Origin: CAZMGV01 sp964621525 [NCBI: uncultured bacterium]
GTDB lineage: Bacteria > JAGRBM01
Direction: 5' to 3'
DNA: 64,000 nt
Assembly (NCBI GenBank): GCA_964621525.1
Contig: CAZUMS010000001.1
Coordinates: 62,001-126,000 of the forward strand
In this document: piece after piece, positions 43,586 to 52,597 of the stretch
How the letters are laid out: the number at the start of each line of letters is the position of its first letter
Numbering within the stretch: position 1 is the stretch's first letter
Position numbers and translations under genes: made by a program
The notes under the pieces: model-generated
What the model saw: the letters and a program-made list of their open reading frames with translations, nothing else
Told to the model about the DNA's origin: nothing
Databases searched by the model: none

Positions 43586-44416
43586 ATGCAGGGCAAAACC
43601 GTCATCGTCACCGGAGCGAATTCCGGTATCGGCAAGGAAACCGCACTGGAACTGGCCCGAAAAGGGGCCCGGGTGGTGATGATCTGCCGGAACCCGGATA
43701 AATCCCGGCCGGTTCAGGAAGAGATCATCCGGGAGACCGGAAACCGGCAGGTTGACCTGTTGCTCGCCGACCTGTCCCTACAGTCTGAAGTCCGCCGGGT
43801 GGCCCAGGAATTCCTCGGAAAATACGACCGCCTCGACGTACTGGTGAACAACGCCGGCCTTGTACAGAAGCGGCGGCAGATAACTTCTGACGGCATTGAG
43901 GTCCAGTTCGCGACCAACCATCTGGCACCGTTCCTGCTCACGAACCTCCTGCTCGACCTCCTGAAGAAATCTGCCCCTGCCCGGGTCGTTACCGTTTCGT
44001 CCGGAGGCCACTGGGCCGGGCACATCAACTTCAACGACATCGATACGTCCAAGCGGTTCAATATGTGGCTCGCCTACTGCAATTCCAAGATGGCGAACAT
44101 CCTGTTCGCCCGAGAGCTGGCGAAGCGGCTTGGAGGAACCGGCGTGACGTCCAACGCCCTGCATCCCGGCGGCGTGAATACCGGTTTTGCCGTCGGACAG
44201 ATTCCCGGTTTTTCCGATTTCCTCCGTCCGCTGATGCTCTCTCCGGCAAGCGGTGCGAAAACCTCGGTCTATCTGGCCAGCTCGCCCGAAGTGGAAGGCG
44301 TCACCGGCGAGTATTTCGTCCGCTGCCGGAAAGCCCGGACCCGGCCCGAAGCAAAGAACAGGGCCGTGATGAAACGGCTCTGGGAAGAAAGCGCCCGTAT
44401 AACCGGGCTCGCCTGA
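43586..44416 (+). CDS. Short-chain dehydrogenase, retinol-dehydrogenase-like
   Basis: This encodes 276 residues. The Rossmann motif is VTGANSGIGKETA, the NNAG motif is VLVNNAGLV, the catalytic Ser is in VVTVSSGG, and the catalytic Y-x-x-x-K is in AYCNSKMAN. The overall pattern (GANSGIGKETALELARKGA, then FATNHLAPFLLTNLLLD) matches the retinol dehydrogenase (RDH11-14)/WWOX-like subgroup. The true substrate is unknown. An AGGAGG sequence lies upstream, with a nearer AAGGGA. The gene is followed by a strong terminator shared with nrdJ. Confidence 0.9.
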   Translation: MQGKTVIVTGANSGIGKETALELARKGARVVMICRNPDKSRPVQEEIIRETGNRQVDLLLADLSLQSEVRRVAQEFLGKYDRLDVLVNNAGLVQKRRQITSDGIEVQFATNHLAPFLLTNLLLDLLKKSAPARVVTVSSGGHWAGHINFNDIDTSKRFNMWLAYCNSKMANILFARELAKRLGGTGVTSNALHPGGVNTGFAVGQIPGFSDFLRPLMLSPASGAKTSVYLASSPEVEGVTGEYFVRCRKARTRPEAKNRAVMKRLWEESARITGLA

Positions 44417-44433
44417 CACCGGTACTCAGGCCC

Positions 44434-44473
44434 GAACGAAAACGGGGAGCCTTCGGGCTCCCCGTTTTCGTTC
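44434..44473. terminator. Bidirectional terminator between the SDR gene and nrdJ
   Basis: An 18-bp perfect stem (GAACGAAAACGGGGAGCC pairing with its complement at 44456-44473) surrounds a TTCG tetraloop. The A/T-rich outer stem supplies T-rich flanks in both directions, so it should terminate both convergent genes. Confidence 0.85.
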
Positions 44474-44487
44474 CAGGCAACAACCGG

Positions 44488-47400
44488 TTAGCTGCAGCCG
44501 CTCGTCGAACCGCAGGTCACACACTTTAGACAGGTGCCGTTCCGCACCAGGGTCAGTGCCCCGCACTCGCCGCAAGGGTCGCCTTCGTAGCCCTTGGCCC
44601 GGGCTTCGGAGACTGCTGCACGGGTCGGGCGGCCGCCCTTGCCGGTAGCAACCGAGCCCTGAAGCTTGAAGCCCCGCGGAGCCGGCGAGCCAGATCCGGC
44701 AGATACCGCCCCGCCGGCGCCTGGCTGGTCTTCTGCCTGCGAAGCTTCAAAGGGACGTGAGTGGCCGTTGCCGCCATCCTCGCCCGGACGCGCACCGATC
44801 AGCGGAATCTGTTCCGGGTTCAGCTTGTCGAGCAGCGTCTCGCGCTCCTCGACCACTTCCTCGTTCTCGAAGGCCGGTTCGTCGGGACGGCGCACCGAAT
44901 CGCTGCGCAGATCCTCGGGCTGGACCTGGGCGAGGTCGTTCCGGTCCAGGTAGCTGATCGCCAGTTCGCGGAAAATGTAGTCCACGATGGAGGTCGAGAG
45001 CTTGATGCGTTCGTTGCCCGCCACCATGCCGTTCGGCTCGAACCGTGTGAAGACGAACGCTTCCACGTATTCCTCGAGCGGGACGCCGTGCTGCAGACCC
45101 AGAGAAACGGCGATGGCAAAACAGTTCATCAGGCTCCGGAAGGCCGCGCCTTCCTTATGCATGTCGATGAAGATTTCGCCGAGCTGGCCGTCTTCGTACT
45201 CGCCCGTCCGCAGGTAAACCTTATGGCCGCCCACGACCGCCTTCTGGGTGTAGCCCTTGCGGCGGGTCGGCATGAGGTGACGCTTGCCGCGGTAGAGGTA
45301 CCGGTGGACGATCTTCTCGGCCACCCGGATCGCCGCCGGCTCCTCGGCTACACGTTCCTCAAGCTCGGTCTCGTCCTCGAACAGATCGTCTTCGGCTGTC
45401 GCATTGAGCGGCTGGGAAAGCTTCGACCCGTCGCGGTAGAGGGCAATAGCCTTCAGCATGAGGTTCCAGGACTCGGTATAGCACTCCTTCACGTCCTCGA
45501 CCGTCGCCTCGTTGGGCATGTTGATGGTCTTGGAAATCGCGCCGGAGATAAACGGCTGGGCGGCCGCCATCATGTGCAGGTGAGCCTTGTACTGGATGAA
45601 CCGCTTGCCCAGACGTCCACACTTCGTCGCACAGTCGAACACCGGGTAGTGCTCGGTCTTGAGGTACGGTGCACCCTCAATGGTCATGGTTCCGCAGACG
45701 TAGTTGTTCGCCTCGCGGATCTGTTCCTTCGAGAAACCCAGGAACTCCAGCAGGCTGAACGACGGATCGGCGAGCTGGGCATCGGTGACGCCGAGCGTGT
45801 CCTTGCAGAACTTCTCGCCAAGCGTCCACTTGTTGAAGGCAAACGAGATGTCGAAAGCCGAATCGAGTGCCTGCTCGATAGCCGCAATCTGCTCCGCTCC
45901 GAAACTCTTGGCCTGGAGCGCCGCCGGATTGATGTGCGGCGAGCCGCCAATCGATCCCGAGCCGCGGCAGTAGTTCACAATGGCACGGACCTGATCCTCG
46001 GAATAACCAAGCCGGGTGAGCGCCAGCGGCACCGATTCGTTAATGATCTTGAAGTAGCCGCCGCCAGCAAGCTTCTTGAACTTCACGAGGGCGAAATCAG
46101 GTTCGATGCCGGTGGTGTCGCAATCCATAACGAGACCGATGGTCCCCGTAGGTGCGATAACCGTCGTCTGGGCGTTCCGGTAGCCGGATTTCTCGCCCTC
46201 CATGAGAGCCTCATCCCACGACCGCCGGGCTGCCTTGAGCAGGTAGTCCGGGCAGTGCTTGGGATCGATCGCCACGGGGGTGACCGTCAATCCTTCGTAC
46301 TCGGCCTTCTCGACATTATAAGCCGCACGCCGGTGATTACGGATCACTCGCAGCATATGGTCCCGGTTCTTCTCGTAGCCGGGGAACGGCCCGAGCTCGC
46401 CGGCCATTTCCGCCGAGGTCCGGTAGGAAACCCCCGTCATGATTGCCGTAATGGCGCCACAGAGGGCATACGCCTGCGCCGAGTCGTAGGGGATGCCTGC
46501 AACCATAAGCAGCGTACCCATGTTCGCATAGCCAAGACCCAGCGTCCGGAACTTGTAGGAAAGCTCTGCGATCCGGCGGCTCGGGAACTGGGCCATGAGC
46601 ACCGAAATTTCCAGCGCCACCGTCCACAAGCGGCAAGCGTGGTCGTAGCCCGCCACGTCGAATTTGCCCGTCTTGGGGTCATAGAACTTCATCAGGTTCA
46701 GAGATGCGAGGTTACAGGCCGTGTCGTCCAGGAACATGTATTCCGAACACGGATTGCTGGCGTTGATCCGTCCGTCGGCGGGGCAGGTATGCCACTCGTT
46801 GATCGTCGTGTCGTACTGGATGCCCGGATCGGCGCATGCCCAGGCGGCGTAGGCGACCTGGTCATACAGCTTGCGGGCCGGCAGGGTCTTCGTGACCTTC
46901 CGGGTCGTGCGGCCGATCAGGTTCCAGGGTCCGTCGGCCTCGACAGCCTTCATGAACTCGTTGGATACGCGCACGGAGTTGTTCGAATTCTGCCCGCTTA
47001 CGGTTGCGTAGGCGGCTGACGTCCAGTTCGTATCGTAGGTCGGGAACTCGATCGACGTAAAACCCTGTTCGGCGAGCTGGACCACGCGGAAAATGTAGTT
47101 GTCTGGCACGCCAGCCTTGCGGGCGTCGCGCACGGCGGCACGCAGGTTCTTGTTCGCCTTGCGGTCGAAACGCTCCGCTTCGACGGGCCAGCTGTGGGCG
47201 GCCTTCATCACGGCGTTGCAGTGGCGGTTGCAAAGGGCCGAACCCGCCACGAGGGAGGCGACCTTCTGCTCCTCGATCACCTTCCAGTTGACATATTCCT
47301 CGATGTCCGGGTGGTCGAGATCAACCGTGACCATCTTGGCGGCCCGCCGGGTGGTTCCGCCCGACTTGATGGCGCCAGCCGCCCGGTCGCCGATCTGGAG

Positions 47401-48171
47401 AAAGCTCATAAGACCAGATGAACGGCCGCCACCCGAGAGCCGCTCGTTGGAACCGCGGATGGCGGAGAAGTTCGACCCGGTACCGGAGCCGTATTTGAAG
47501 ATGCGTGCCTCGCGAGTCCAGAGGTCCATGATGCCGCCCTCGTTCACGAGGTCGTCATCGACCGACTGGATGAAGCAGGCGTGGGGCTGCGGGTGCTCGT
47601 AGGCCGAGCGCGAACGGGTCATCTCGCCCGTCTTGGCGTCCACGTAGTAGTGGCCCTGCGCGGGGCCGTCGATACCGTAGGCCCACTGAAGGCCCGTGTT
47701 GAACCACTGGGGCGAATTCGGCGCGCCGACCTGGAGCGCCAGCATCGCGCAGAACTCTTCGTAGAATACGAGGGCATCCTTTTCCGAGGCGAAGTAGTTG
47801 TGCCGGTAACCCCAGTAGGTCCAGCAGCCCGCGAGGCGGTGGAATACCTGCCGCGCATCGGTCTCGCTGATGTAACGCTGCTTGGAATCGACCGAGGCCA
47901 GCGCTTCCTCGTCGGCAATACTCCGCTGAAGCCACTCGGGGACTCCGTCGGCGGCGACCTTGCGCGTCGCCTTCGGAACGCCAGCCTTGCGGAAATACTT
48001 CTGGGCGAGGATGTCGACGGCGACCTGCGACCAGCCCTCGGGCGCCATAATGTCGTTCATCTCGAACACCACGGAACCGTCGGGATTCACGATTTTCGAC
48101 GTGCGTGGAACGAACTGGATACCGTGATACGGACCCTTCCCTTCAGCAGTAAACCGGCGTGCGAACTTCAT
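44488..48171 (-). CDS. nrdJ: Adenosylcobalamin-dependent (class II) ribonucleotide reductase
   Basis: This encodes 1227 residues from the ATG at 48171 (GGAGAG about 10 bp upstream); an ATG at 48195 is also in frame. It reduces ribonucleotides to deoxyribonucleotides using adenosylcobalamin instead of a di-iron radical. Key segments are [84 protein letters not shown] and [20 protein letters not shown]. The C-terminal zinc ribbon (CGECGALT...[13 protein letters not shown]) is typical of this NrdJ branch and delivers reducing electrons. No class I or III RNR gene lies in the window. NrdR-box-like sites lie upstream at 48525-48573. Confidence 0.97.
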   Translation of the reverse strand: MKFARRFTAEGKGPYHGIQFVPRTSKIVNPDGSVVFEMNDIMAPEGWSQVAVDILAQKYFRKAGVPKATRKVAADGVPEWLQRSIADEEALASVDSKQRYISETDARQVFHRLAGCWTYWGYRHNYFASEKDALVFYEEFCAMLALQVGAPNSPQWFNTGLQWAYGIDGPAQGHYYVDAKTGEMTRSRSAYEHPQPHACFIQSVDDDLVNEGGIMDLWTREARIFKYGSGTGSNFSAIRGSNERLSGGGRSSGLMSFLQIGDRAAGAIKSGGTTRRAAKMVTVDLDHPDIEEYVNWKVIEEQKVASLVAGSALCNRHCNAVMKAAHSWPVEAERFDRKANKNLRAAVRDARKAGVPDNYIFRVVQLAEQGFTSIEFPTYDTNWTSAAYATVSGQNSNNSVRVSNEFMKAVEADGPWNLIGRTTRKVTKTLPARKLYDQVAYAAWACADPGIQYDTTINEWHTCPADGRINASNPCSEYMFLDDTACNLASLNLMKFYDPKTGKFDVAGYDHACRLWTVALEISVLMAQFPSRRIAELSYKFRTLGLGYANMGTLLMVAGIPYDSAQAYALCGAITAIMTGVSYRTSAEMAGELGPFPGYEKNRDHMLRVIRNHRRAAYNVEKAEYEGLTVTPVAIDPKHCPDYLLKAARRSWDEALMEGEKSGYRNAQTTVIAPTGTIGLVMDCDTTGIEPDFALVKFKKLAGGGYFKIINESVPLALTRLGYSEDQVRAIVNYCRGSGSIGGSPHINPAALQAKSFGAEQIAAIEQALDSAFDISFAFNKWTLGEKFCKDTLGVTDAQLADPSFSLLEFLGFSKEQIREANNYVCGTMTIEGAPYLKTEHYPVFDCATKCGRLGKRFIQYKAHLHMMAAAQPFISGAISKTINMPNEATVEDVKECYTESWNLMLKAIALYRDGSKLSQPLNATAEDDLFEDETELEERVAEEPAAIRVAEKIVHRYLYRGKRHLMPTRRKGYTQKAVVGGHKVYLRTGEYEDGQLGEIFIDMHKEGAAFRSLMNCFAIAVSLGLQHGVPLEEYVEAFVFTRFEPNGMVAGNERIKLSTSIVDYIFRELAISYLDRNDLAQVQPEDLRSDSVRRPDEPAFENEEVVEERETLLDKLNPEQIPLIGARPGEDGGNGHSRPFEASQAEDQPGAGGAVSAGSGSPAPRGFKLQGSVATGKGGRPTRAAVSEARAKGYEGDPCGECGALTLVRNGTCLKCVTCGSTSGCS

Positions 48172-48524
48172 CGTCGTCAACTCTCCCCAAGCCACCCCGG
48201 CCTGGTATCCGCTAAGCCCCCGGACCCTCTACAGGACACCCCAACAGCCCTGCCGCCATTACCGGCGAAACAACCCCTTTATTCTGCCATCCCGGGGTTA
48301 AAACCGGTCTGACAAAACGCAGGAATGCCCCGCCGTCACGATCCCGGCCGACCAGTCACCCGACCAGCCGGAACCGGCGTCAGCAACCTGGCAAGAACTG
48401 GGCTGTCAGGAGACGACTGGTTTCTTCACCTCTACCCGGTGACCCCTGAAAAATGCCGGACAGTTTTGCCTGCCGTTGTGGTTTCTTCCTTTAACCAGAA
48501 CGTCTTGGGGTTGTCAACGAAAAA

Positions 48525-48540
48525 CCACTAGATGTTGTGC
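48525..48540 (-). promoter_or_regulatory. Candidate NrdR box 1
   Basis: CCACTAGATGTTGTGC matches the NrdR consensus ACACwATATATwGTGT at 12 of 16 positions. It lies about 355 bp upstream of the nrdJ start. Paired with box 2 at a spacing of 33 bp. Confidence 0.45.
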
Positions 48541-48557
48541 CATATATATAAGAACGG

Positions 48558-48573
48558 GTACTACATATGGGCA
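48558..48573 (-). promoter_or_regulatory. Candidate NrdR box 2
   Basis: GTACTACATATGGGCA matches the NrdR consensus at about 9 of 16 positions, with the central ACTA-CATAT conserved. It is 33 bp from box 1 (three helical turns), the geometry of typical NrdR box pairs. Weak on its own. Confidence 0.35.
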
Positions 48574-48719
48574 TAAGGTGCGGACAGGTTGGGGACAGAC
48601 AGGGCCGGTACCGAACACTATTTGGGAGTTAAACTCTTGGAATCAGGACCATTCCCACGCCTGTACAAAACTATACACAGGCTGCGTCAAACTGCGTTCA
48701 CATCTGGGGATATTTAGGG

Positions 48720-50291
48720 TCAGTTTCCGGCCGTTGCTTCAACGATCTGAACCGAAGCTGGATCGCCGCCGTACTGGTAGAAAATTCCCATGAAATTTAC
48801 CGTCGTGTTGTTACCGACGTTCATGTTGCTGTTGTTCGCACCGAGCTTACGCTGGAATTCCGTGTCGACTTCTTTCGGGTCGGTCTTCTGCAACCGGTCC
48901 AGGCTGACCACATTGCCCGCAAAGACAGTCTTCTCCTGAAGCGTCTGGCCCTGCTTGTCCACAAGACGCAGCTTCACCCGGAGGAAATTCATCGGGGCGC
49001 CGCTGCGGTTCACCAGCTTGCCGGTGGCGACGTATATCACCTCACCCGCCAGATTGGTGACTGGATAGGTCTGGTCCACCCGCGCCTCGATCTTCGGAGC
49101 AGGCTCGGGGAAATCCGGATTCGTCACGGGGAAAGGCACGACCTCGCGTATCGAACGCGCGGTCTCGAGCGATATCCCCGGCACGCTCTCCGGCGCGAAT
49201 TCCACCATGGCCCGGAATCCGATCACGAGGAACAGGAATACGCCAGCGGCAATACCGATAATGAGGCCCAGGTTCGGCCCCTCGACCTGAACGACCTTTT
49301 TCCTCGATGTCTCCCCTGCCCTCTGGAGAAACTCGAGAGTCTTCGAGCTCGACATATCGAGTTCGATTCCACCGCCGCCTCCACTCCCTCCAGCCGGAGG
49401 AGGCGGTGGAGCGTCGTCGAATGCAGATCCCCCCGTGCCGATCAGGGAATCGAAGCTGTCTTCGCTGCCGCCGGACTTTCCGCCCGTGGCCGGGGGCGGC
49501 GGAGCATCGGCAAAAACGCCGCTGAACCCGTCCGCGCCGCTTCGGGAGGTGTCCAGTTCGATGTCGCCACCGAAATCCGGCTCGTCAGTCTCGGGCTCCG
49601 GAGCCGGTTTGGGCGGGGGTTTCGGAGCCGGTTTCGGAGCTGCCGGTTTGGGTGCCGGCGGAGGAGGAGCCGGAGGCTTAGGCGCAGGTTTGGGTTTTGC
49701 CTGTGGCGGCGGGGGTGGCGCCGAAGCGAACAGATCGTCCAGACCATCGCCGCCTGCTGGAACCGCCTTTTTGGTTGGCGGCGGAGTGCCGTCGAAATCA
49801 CCGAATGGATCGGCCGGTGCGGCGGCCGGTTTCGGAGCTGCCGGTTTGGGCACAGGCTTCGCTGCCGGTTTAGGAGGCGCCGGTTTGGCCGATGCGACCG
49901 GCGCATCGCCTGCCGAGAAAAAGTCAGAAAGGTCTTCGTCAGCTTCCGTCGCTGGAGTTTTTGCCGCGGGCTTGGGCGGTGGCACCGGTTTCGGAGGAGG
50001 AGCCTTGTCAGGTGGCGGAGCCCCCGCCTTGCTCTTCGTCGAGACGTCCGCAAAGTCCGCGAAATTGAAATCCTTGAAGCTTGGCTTTGCTCCGGCTGGT
50101 TCCTTGGCAGCGGGAGCCTCGGGCACCGGGCTTTTCACGGGCTTGGGAGCACCGCCGCCGTCTACCCCGTCTTCCGGTTTCACCGTAAAGACGTTGGCGC
50201 ACTTCGAGCATCGGATCTTGACGCCCTTGGCGGTAACTTTGTCATCGGCCAGCTTAAACCGGGCCTGACAATTTGGACACTGAACAACCAT
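48720..50291 (-). CDS. Zinc-ribbon and DUF3426 membrane protein
   Basis: This encodes 523 residues. An N-terminal MJ0042-type zinc finger (MVVQCPNCQARFKL, then KIRCSKCANVF; C-x2-C...C-x2-C, residues 5-30) is followed by about 300 residues of Pro/Ala/Lys-rich low complexity. One membrane span is at about 340-360 (NLGLIIGIAAGVFLFLVIGF). The C-terminal domain is DUF3426-like (GEVIYVATGKLVNRSGAPMN, then LRLVDKQGQTL). Such proteins are common in delta- and gamma-proteobacteria and sit in the inner membrane with the zinc finger in the cytoplasm. The function is not established. Confidence 0.88.
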   Translation of the reverse strand: MVVQCPNCQARFKLADDKVTAKGVKIRCSKCANVFTVKPEDGVDGGGAPKPVKSPVPEAPAAKEPAGAKPSFKDFNFADFADVSTKSKAGAPPPDKAPPPKPVPPPKPAAKTPATEADEDLSDFFSAGDAPVASAKPAPPKPAAKPVPKPAAPKPAAAPADPFGDFDGTPPPTKKAVPAGGDGLDDLFASAPPPPPQAKPKPAPKPPAPPPPAPKPAAPKPAPKPPPKPAPEPETDEPDFGGDIELDTSRSGADGFSGVFADAPPPPATGGKSGGSEDSFDSLIGTGGSAFDDAPPPPPAGGSGGGGGIELDMSSSKTLEFLQRAGETSRKKVVQVEGPNLGLIIGIAAGVFLFLVIGFRAMVEFAPESVPGISLETARSIREVVPFPVTNPDFPEPAPKIEARVDQTYPVTNLAGEVIYVATGKLVNRSGAPMNFLRVKLRLVDKQGQTLQEKTVFAGNVVSLDRLQKTDPKEVDTEFQRKLGANNSNMNVGNNTTVNFMGIFYQYGGDPASVQIVEATAGN

Positions 50292-50680
50292 TTATCCGGG
50301 GTACGGGGGCGTTAGAAACGCCGGGCTGCCTGCCCTGCAGCTAGGCATGGTTCCGTATATGGGACCCAAAACCGACTTTCCAGCCCCCGACAATTTTCTG
50401 CCCAAAACCAGAAGTGATGGCCGCGGAAGGATAGTCACAAAAGCACCTGTAATTCCATCGGTTTTTTTGCCTGAAGCCGCATCAGAAGCCCAGCTTGACG
50501 CAATGCACCGAAGCGTGTAATCGTTTTGGGCTGGAAATGCCCAGAGGCGTTTCGAAATAGAACGCGCCTTGCCTGCCAAGCCGTGAAATTCTGGATCGAA
50601 ACCGTGGGGCAGTGCGGCATTCTCCTGAACAGCGTTTTATAATTACCAGAGGTGCGAACGCGGATGGAAGCTGAACAATC
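50292..50680. other. Divergent intergenic region before the PhaR-like gene
   Basis: This 389-bp gap contains a TATAAT at 50638-50643 upstream of the PhaR-like gene. No small gene or hairpin of note was found. Confidence 0.5.
50638..50643 (+). promoter_or_regulatory. Candidate -10 box for the PhaR-like gene
   Basis: A perfect TATAAT lies 37 bp before the ATG at 50681. The expected -35 position (about 50615-50620) has no good match to TTGACA. Confidence 0.35.
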
Positions 50681-51286
50681 ATGAGTGAAAACAAGGCGGC
50701 AGCAGAAGCCACGGAACCCAGGCAGCGGATTATCAAGCGGTACCCGAACCGCAAGCTCTACGATACCGAGCAGAGCTGCTATGTGACCCTCGACGAGATT
50801 GCGAGCATGGTAAAGGCGGGCGTCGATGTCCGCATCATCGACAACAAGACGAATGAAGACATCACTTCCGTCACGCTCGCTCAGGTGCTGTTCGAGGAAG
50901 AGAAGAAGAAAAAGAACCTCCTTGGCCTCAACATGTTCCGCAAGCTGATCCAGGAAGGTCAGGATCTCGTCCAGCGCAGCATTTCCGAGGCCCAGGACCA
51001 GATCTCGCAGGTCCGCGACGAAACCGAGAAGCAGCTCCAGAAGGTCTTTACCCGCAGCGACGTCAAGCTTGAGGACATGAAGGGCCTCGTGAGCGAGTTC
51101 CTCACCACTCGCCAGAAGAACATCGAGACCTTCCAGAAGTCGCTGGATGACCGCATCCGGTTCTGGATCGACAAGATCCAGGCTGACGCTGCGTCGGGCG
51201 ATGACCGCCAGTCCATCGAGAACGAGATCAAGTCCCTCAGACACCGCCTTGCCGAGCTTGAGGACAAGCTGGACAAGCTCCGCTGA
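50681..51286 (+). CDS. phaR: PhaR-like polyhydroxyalkanoate regulator
   Basis: This encodes 201 residues. The N-terminal 65 residues match the PHB/PHA accumulation regulator DNA-binding domain: RIIKRYPNRKLYDTEQSCYV, then TLDEIASMVKAGVDVRIIDN and DITSVTLAQVLFEEE. The remainder is a long charged helix, a likely coiled coil similar to phasin-like regions (about 90-200). PhaR binds DNA and nascent PHA granules and represses phasin genes. No phaC or phasin gene is near, so the role in PHA here is inferred from the domain alone. A perfect 26-bp hairpin terminator follows. Confidence 0.85.
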   Translation: MSENKAAAEATEPRQRIIKRYPNRKLYDTEQSCYVTLDEIASMVKAGVDVRIIDNKTNEDITSVTLAQVLFEEEKKKKNLLGLNMFRKLIQEGQDLVQRSISEAQDQISQVRDETEKQLQKVFTRSDVKLEDMKGLVSEFLTTRQKNIETFQKSLDDRIRFWIDKIQADAASGDDRQSIENEIKSLRHRLAELEDKLDKLR

Positions 51287-51288
51287 GA

Positions 51289-51346
51289 CGGGCCTGTTGA
51301 AATGAAAAGGGCGCCGATAAGCGCCCTTTTCATTTCAACAGGCCCG
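51289..51346. terminator. Long perfect-stem bidirectional terminator
   Basis: A 26-bp perfect inverted repeat (arms 51289-51314 and 51321-51346) surrounds the loop CGATAA, 3 bp after the PhaR-like stop. It serves both that gene and the convergent membrane-protein gene at 51354. The AAAAGGGCGC/GCGCCCTTTT core is a typical intrinsic terminator. Confidence 0.88.
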
Positions 51347-51353
51347 CAGATAT

Positions 51354-51920
51354 TCAGGCTGCAACCGCCGAAGGCCCCTTCAGTTTCAGGTAGATGTATG
51401 CCCCGGCCGCATAGGAGAACGGCGTCGCCAGCACGCCGCCCACGACCGGGATCAGGCTCGCGGCTATCGAGATGAGTGCCACTACGATCAGAGCCCCGAA
51501 TACCATCCAGAAATTGCCATCGACCAGTTCTTTGCTCTTCTTGAGCGCGTCAACGGCTCCAATCGCCGGGTCGTCGGCAATCACCTGATAACAAAGCCCG
51601 CAGACGATACCGATATAAATACCAGGGATAACGAGCAGCAAAAGACCCACACACACTGCCAGGCCGTACAGGAGCAACAGCACCCAGGACCGGCCGAACC
51701 GTTCAAACCCCTGGAACAGGTCGCCGATCTCGATCTTCTCGCCACGTAGCGCACGGATTGACAGCTTGTACATGCCCAGAACGGCAGCGGGCAGACAGAT
51801 GATTGTGATCATCAGAACCGTGGCGATGAGCCCCGCCACCAGCAGCGTGACAAAGTTGTCCTTGTACACCTCGAAGGAGGTGTTCACCATTTTCCCGATC
51901 TCAAGTTTCGGTTGCGACAT
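51354..51920 (-). CDS. Hypothetical membrane protein (DUF975-like)
   Basis: This encodes 188 residues with four to five hydrophobic segments: TLLVAGLIATVLMITIICLP, WVLLLLYGLAVCVGLLLLVI, and MVFGALIVVALISIAASLIP. The PGIYIGIVCGLCYQVIADDP loop and the general layout resemble DUF975 or glycerophosphodiester-phosphodiesterase membrane domains. It is a single gene bounded by the strong terminator at one end. The function is unknown. Confidence 0.7.
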   Translation of the reverse strand: MSQPKLEIGKMVNTSFEVYKDNFVTLLVAGLIATVLMITIICLPAAVLGMYKLSIRALRGEKIEIGDLFQGFERFGRSWVLLLLYGLAVCVGLLLLVIPGIYIGIVCGLCYQVIADDPAIGAVDALKKSKELVDGNFWMVFGALIVVALISIAASLIPVVGGVLATPFSYAAGAYIYLKLKGPSAVAA

Positions 51921-52011
51921 GCAGGTTTCCCTTTCCCTCCGGCCTTCCCGTGACCGGCACCTGTCATCCTATCACAGATTCCGGAAGGGCCCGGCAACAA
52001 AACCGAGACAC

Positions 52012-52521
52012 TCAAAGCCTTTCGTCAAGAGGATCGACGCATGAGCCCCCGCACTCACGGAGGAGCTCGGTGGCTGTCTTGCCCAGTACCGGATGGACCC
52101 AATCCTTAGCGATATCGTAAAGGGGTTCCAGCACGAAACGCCGGTCCTGAATGCCCGGATGCGGCAGGATGAGGTCCGGCGTGTTCAGTACAAGGCCGTC
52201 CCAGTCAAGAATGTCGATATCAACCGTCCGGTCCGCATAGGGACCGCTGTTACGGCCGGATCGCTCTGGACGGCCTAGTTCTTCCTCCACATCGCGGATT
52301 ATCCGCAGAAATTCATAAGGAGACGCCGATGTCCGGAGACGGATTGCCGCGTTCAGAAATGCCCCCGCTCCCGCCTGCATCTGCCACGGCGCGGTTTCAT
52401 AAATACGGCTTTCCGCCTCGAGATCGGCACCTGTGCGTTCGATAATCTCTGCCACCGCCCGCCGGAGATTCCCGAGACGGTCACCCAGATTGGAACCGAG
52501 TCCGATCAGAACCAGTGCCAT
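52012..52521 (-). CDS. folK: 2-amino-4-hydroxy-6-hydroxymethyldihydropteridine diphosphokinase
   Basis: This encodes 169 residues, the usual HPPK size. Motifs are LIGLGSNLGDRLGNLRRAV at the N-terminus, YETAPWQMQAGAGAFLNAA, LRIIRDVEEELGR and YADRTVDIDILDWDGLVLNT (the metal-binding D-x-D), then LPHPGIQDRRFVLEPL. The enzyme pyrophosphorylates the pterin in folate biosynthesis. It is downstream of dapL on the same strand (76 bp gap). The other folate genes are not in the window. Confidence 0.96.
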   Translation of the reverse strand: MALVLIGLGSNLGDRLGNLRRAVAEIIERTGADLEAESRIYETAPWQMQAGAGAFLNAAIRLRTSASPYEFLRIIRDVEEELGRPERSGRNSGPYADRTVDIDILDWDGLVLNTPDLILPHPGIQDRRFVLEPLYDIAKDWVHPVLGKTATELLRECGGSCVDPLDERL

Positions 52522-52597
52522 GTCTTTAGTGCACCCTTAAAAACAGACGAGGCGGCCCTTCATCAAGGTCCGCCTCGCGCCGGTTGAGTGTACACGC

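Larger units (their letters stand above)
48172..48719. other. Intergenic region upstream of nrdJ
   Basis: This 548-bp region holds the nrdJ leader. It contains two NrdR-box-like sites (48525-48540 and 48558-48573). A B12-box-like sequence (GTCAGGAGAC, 48405-48414) lies on the plus strand, the wrong orientation for nrdJ. On the minus strand TTGACA with 17-bp spacing to TTAAAG (about 48488-48516) is a weak promoter candidate. No coding sequence is evident. Confidence 0.45.

Noticed and set aside
44761-47019. 752-residue plus-strand open frame inside nrdJ
   Set aside because: It lies wholly antisense to nrdJ, whose conserved motifs run through the region. The peptide is Arg/Leu/Gly/Val-rich shadow sequence.
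49435-50268. Gly/Ala-rich plus-strand frame opposite the zinc-ribbon/DUF3426 gene
   Set aside because: The Gly-Ala repeat is the complement of the Pro/Ala-rich linker on the minus strand.
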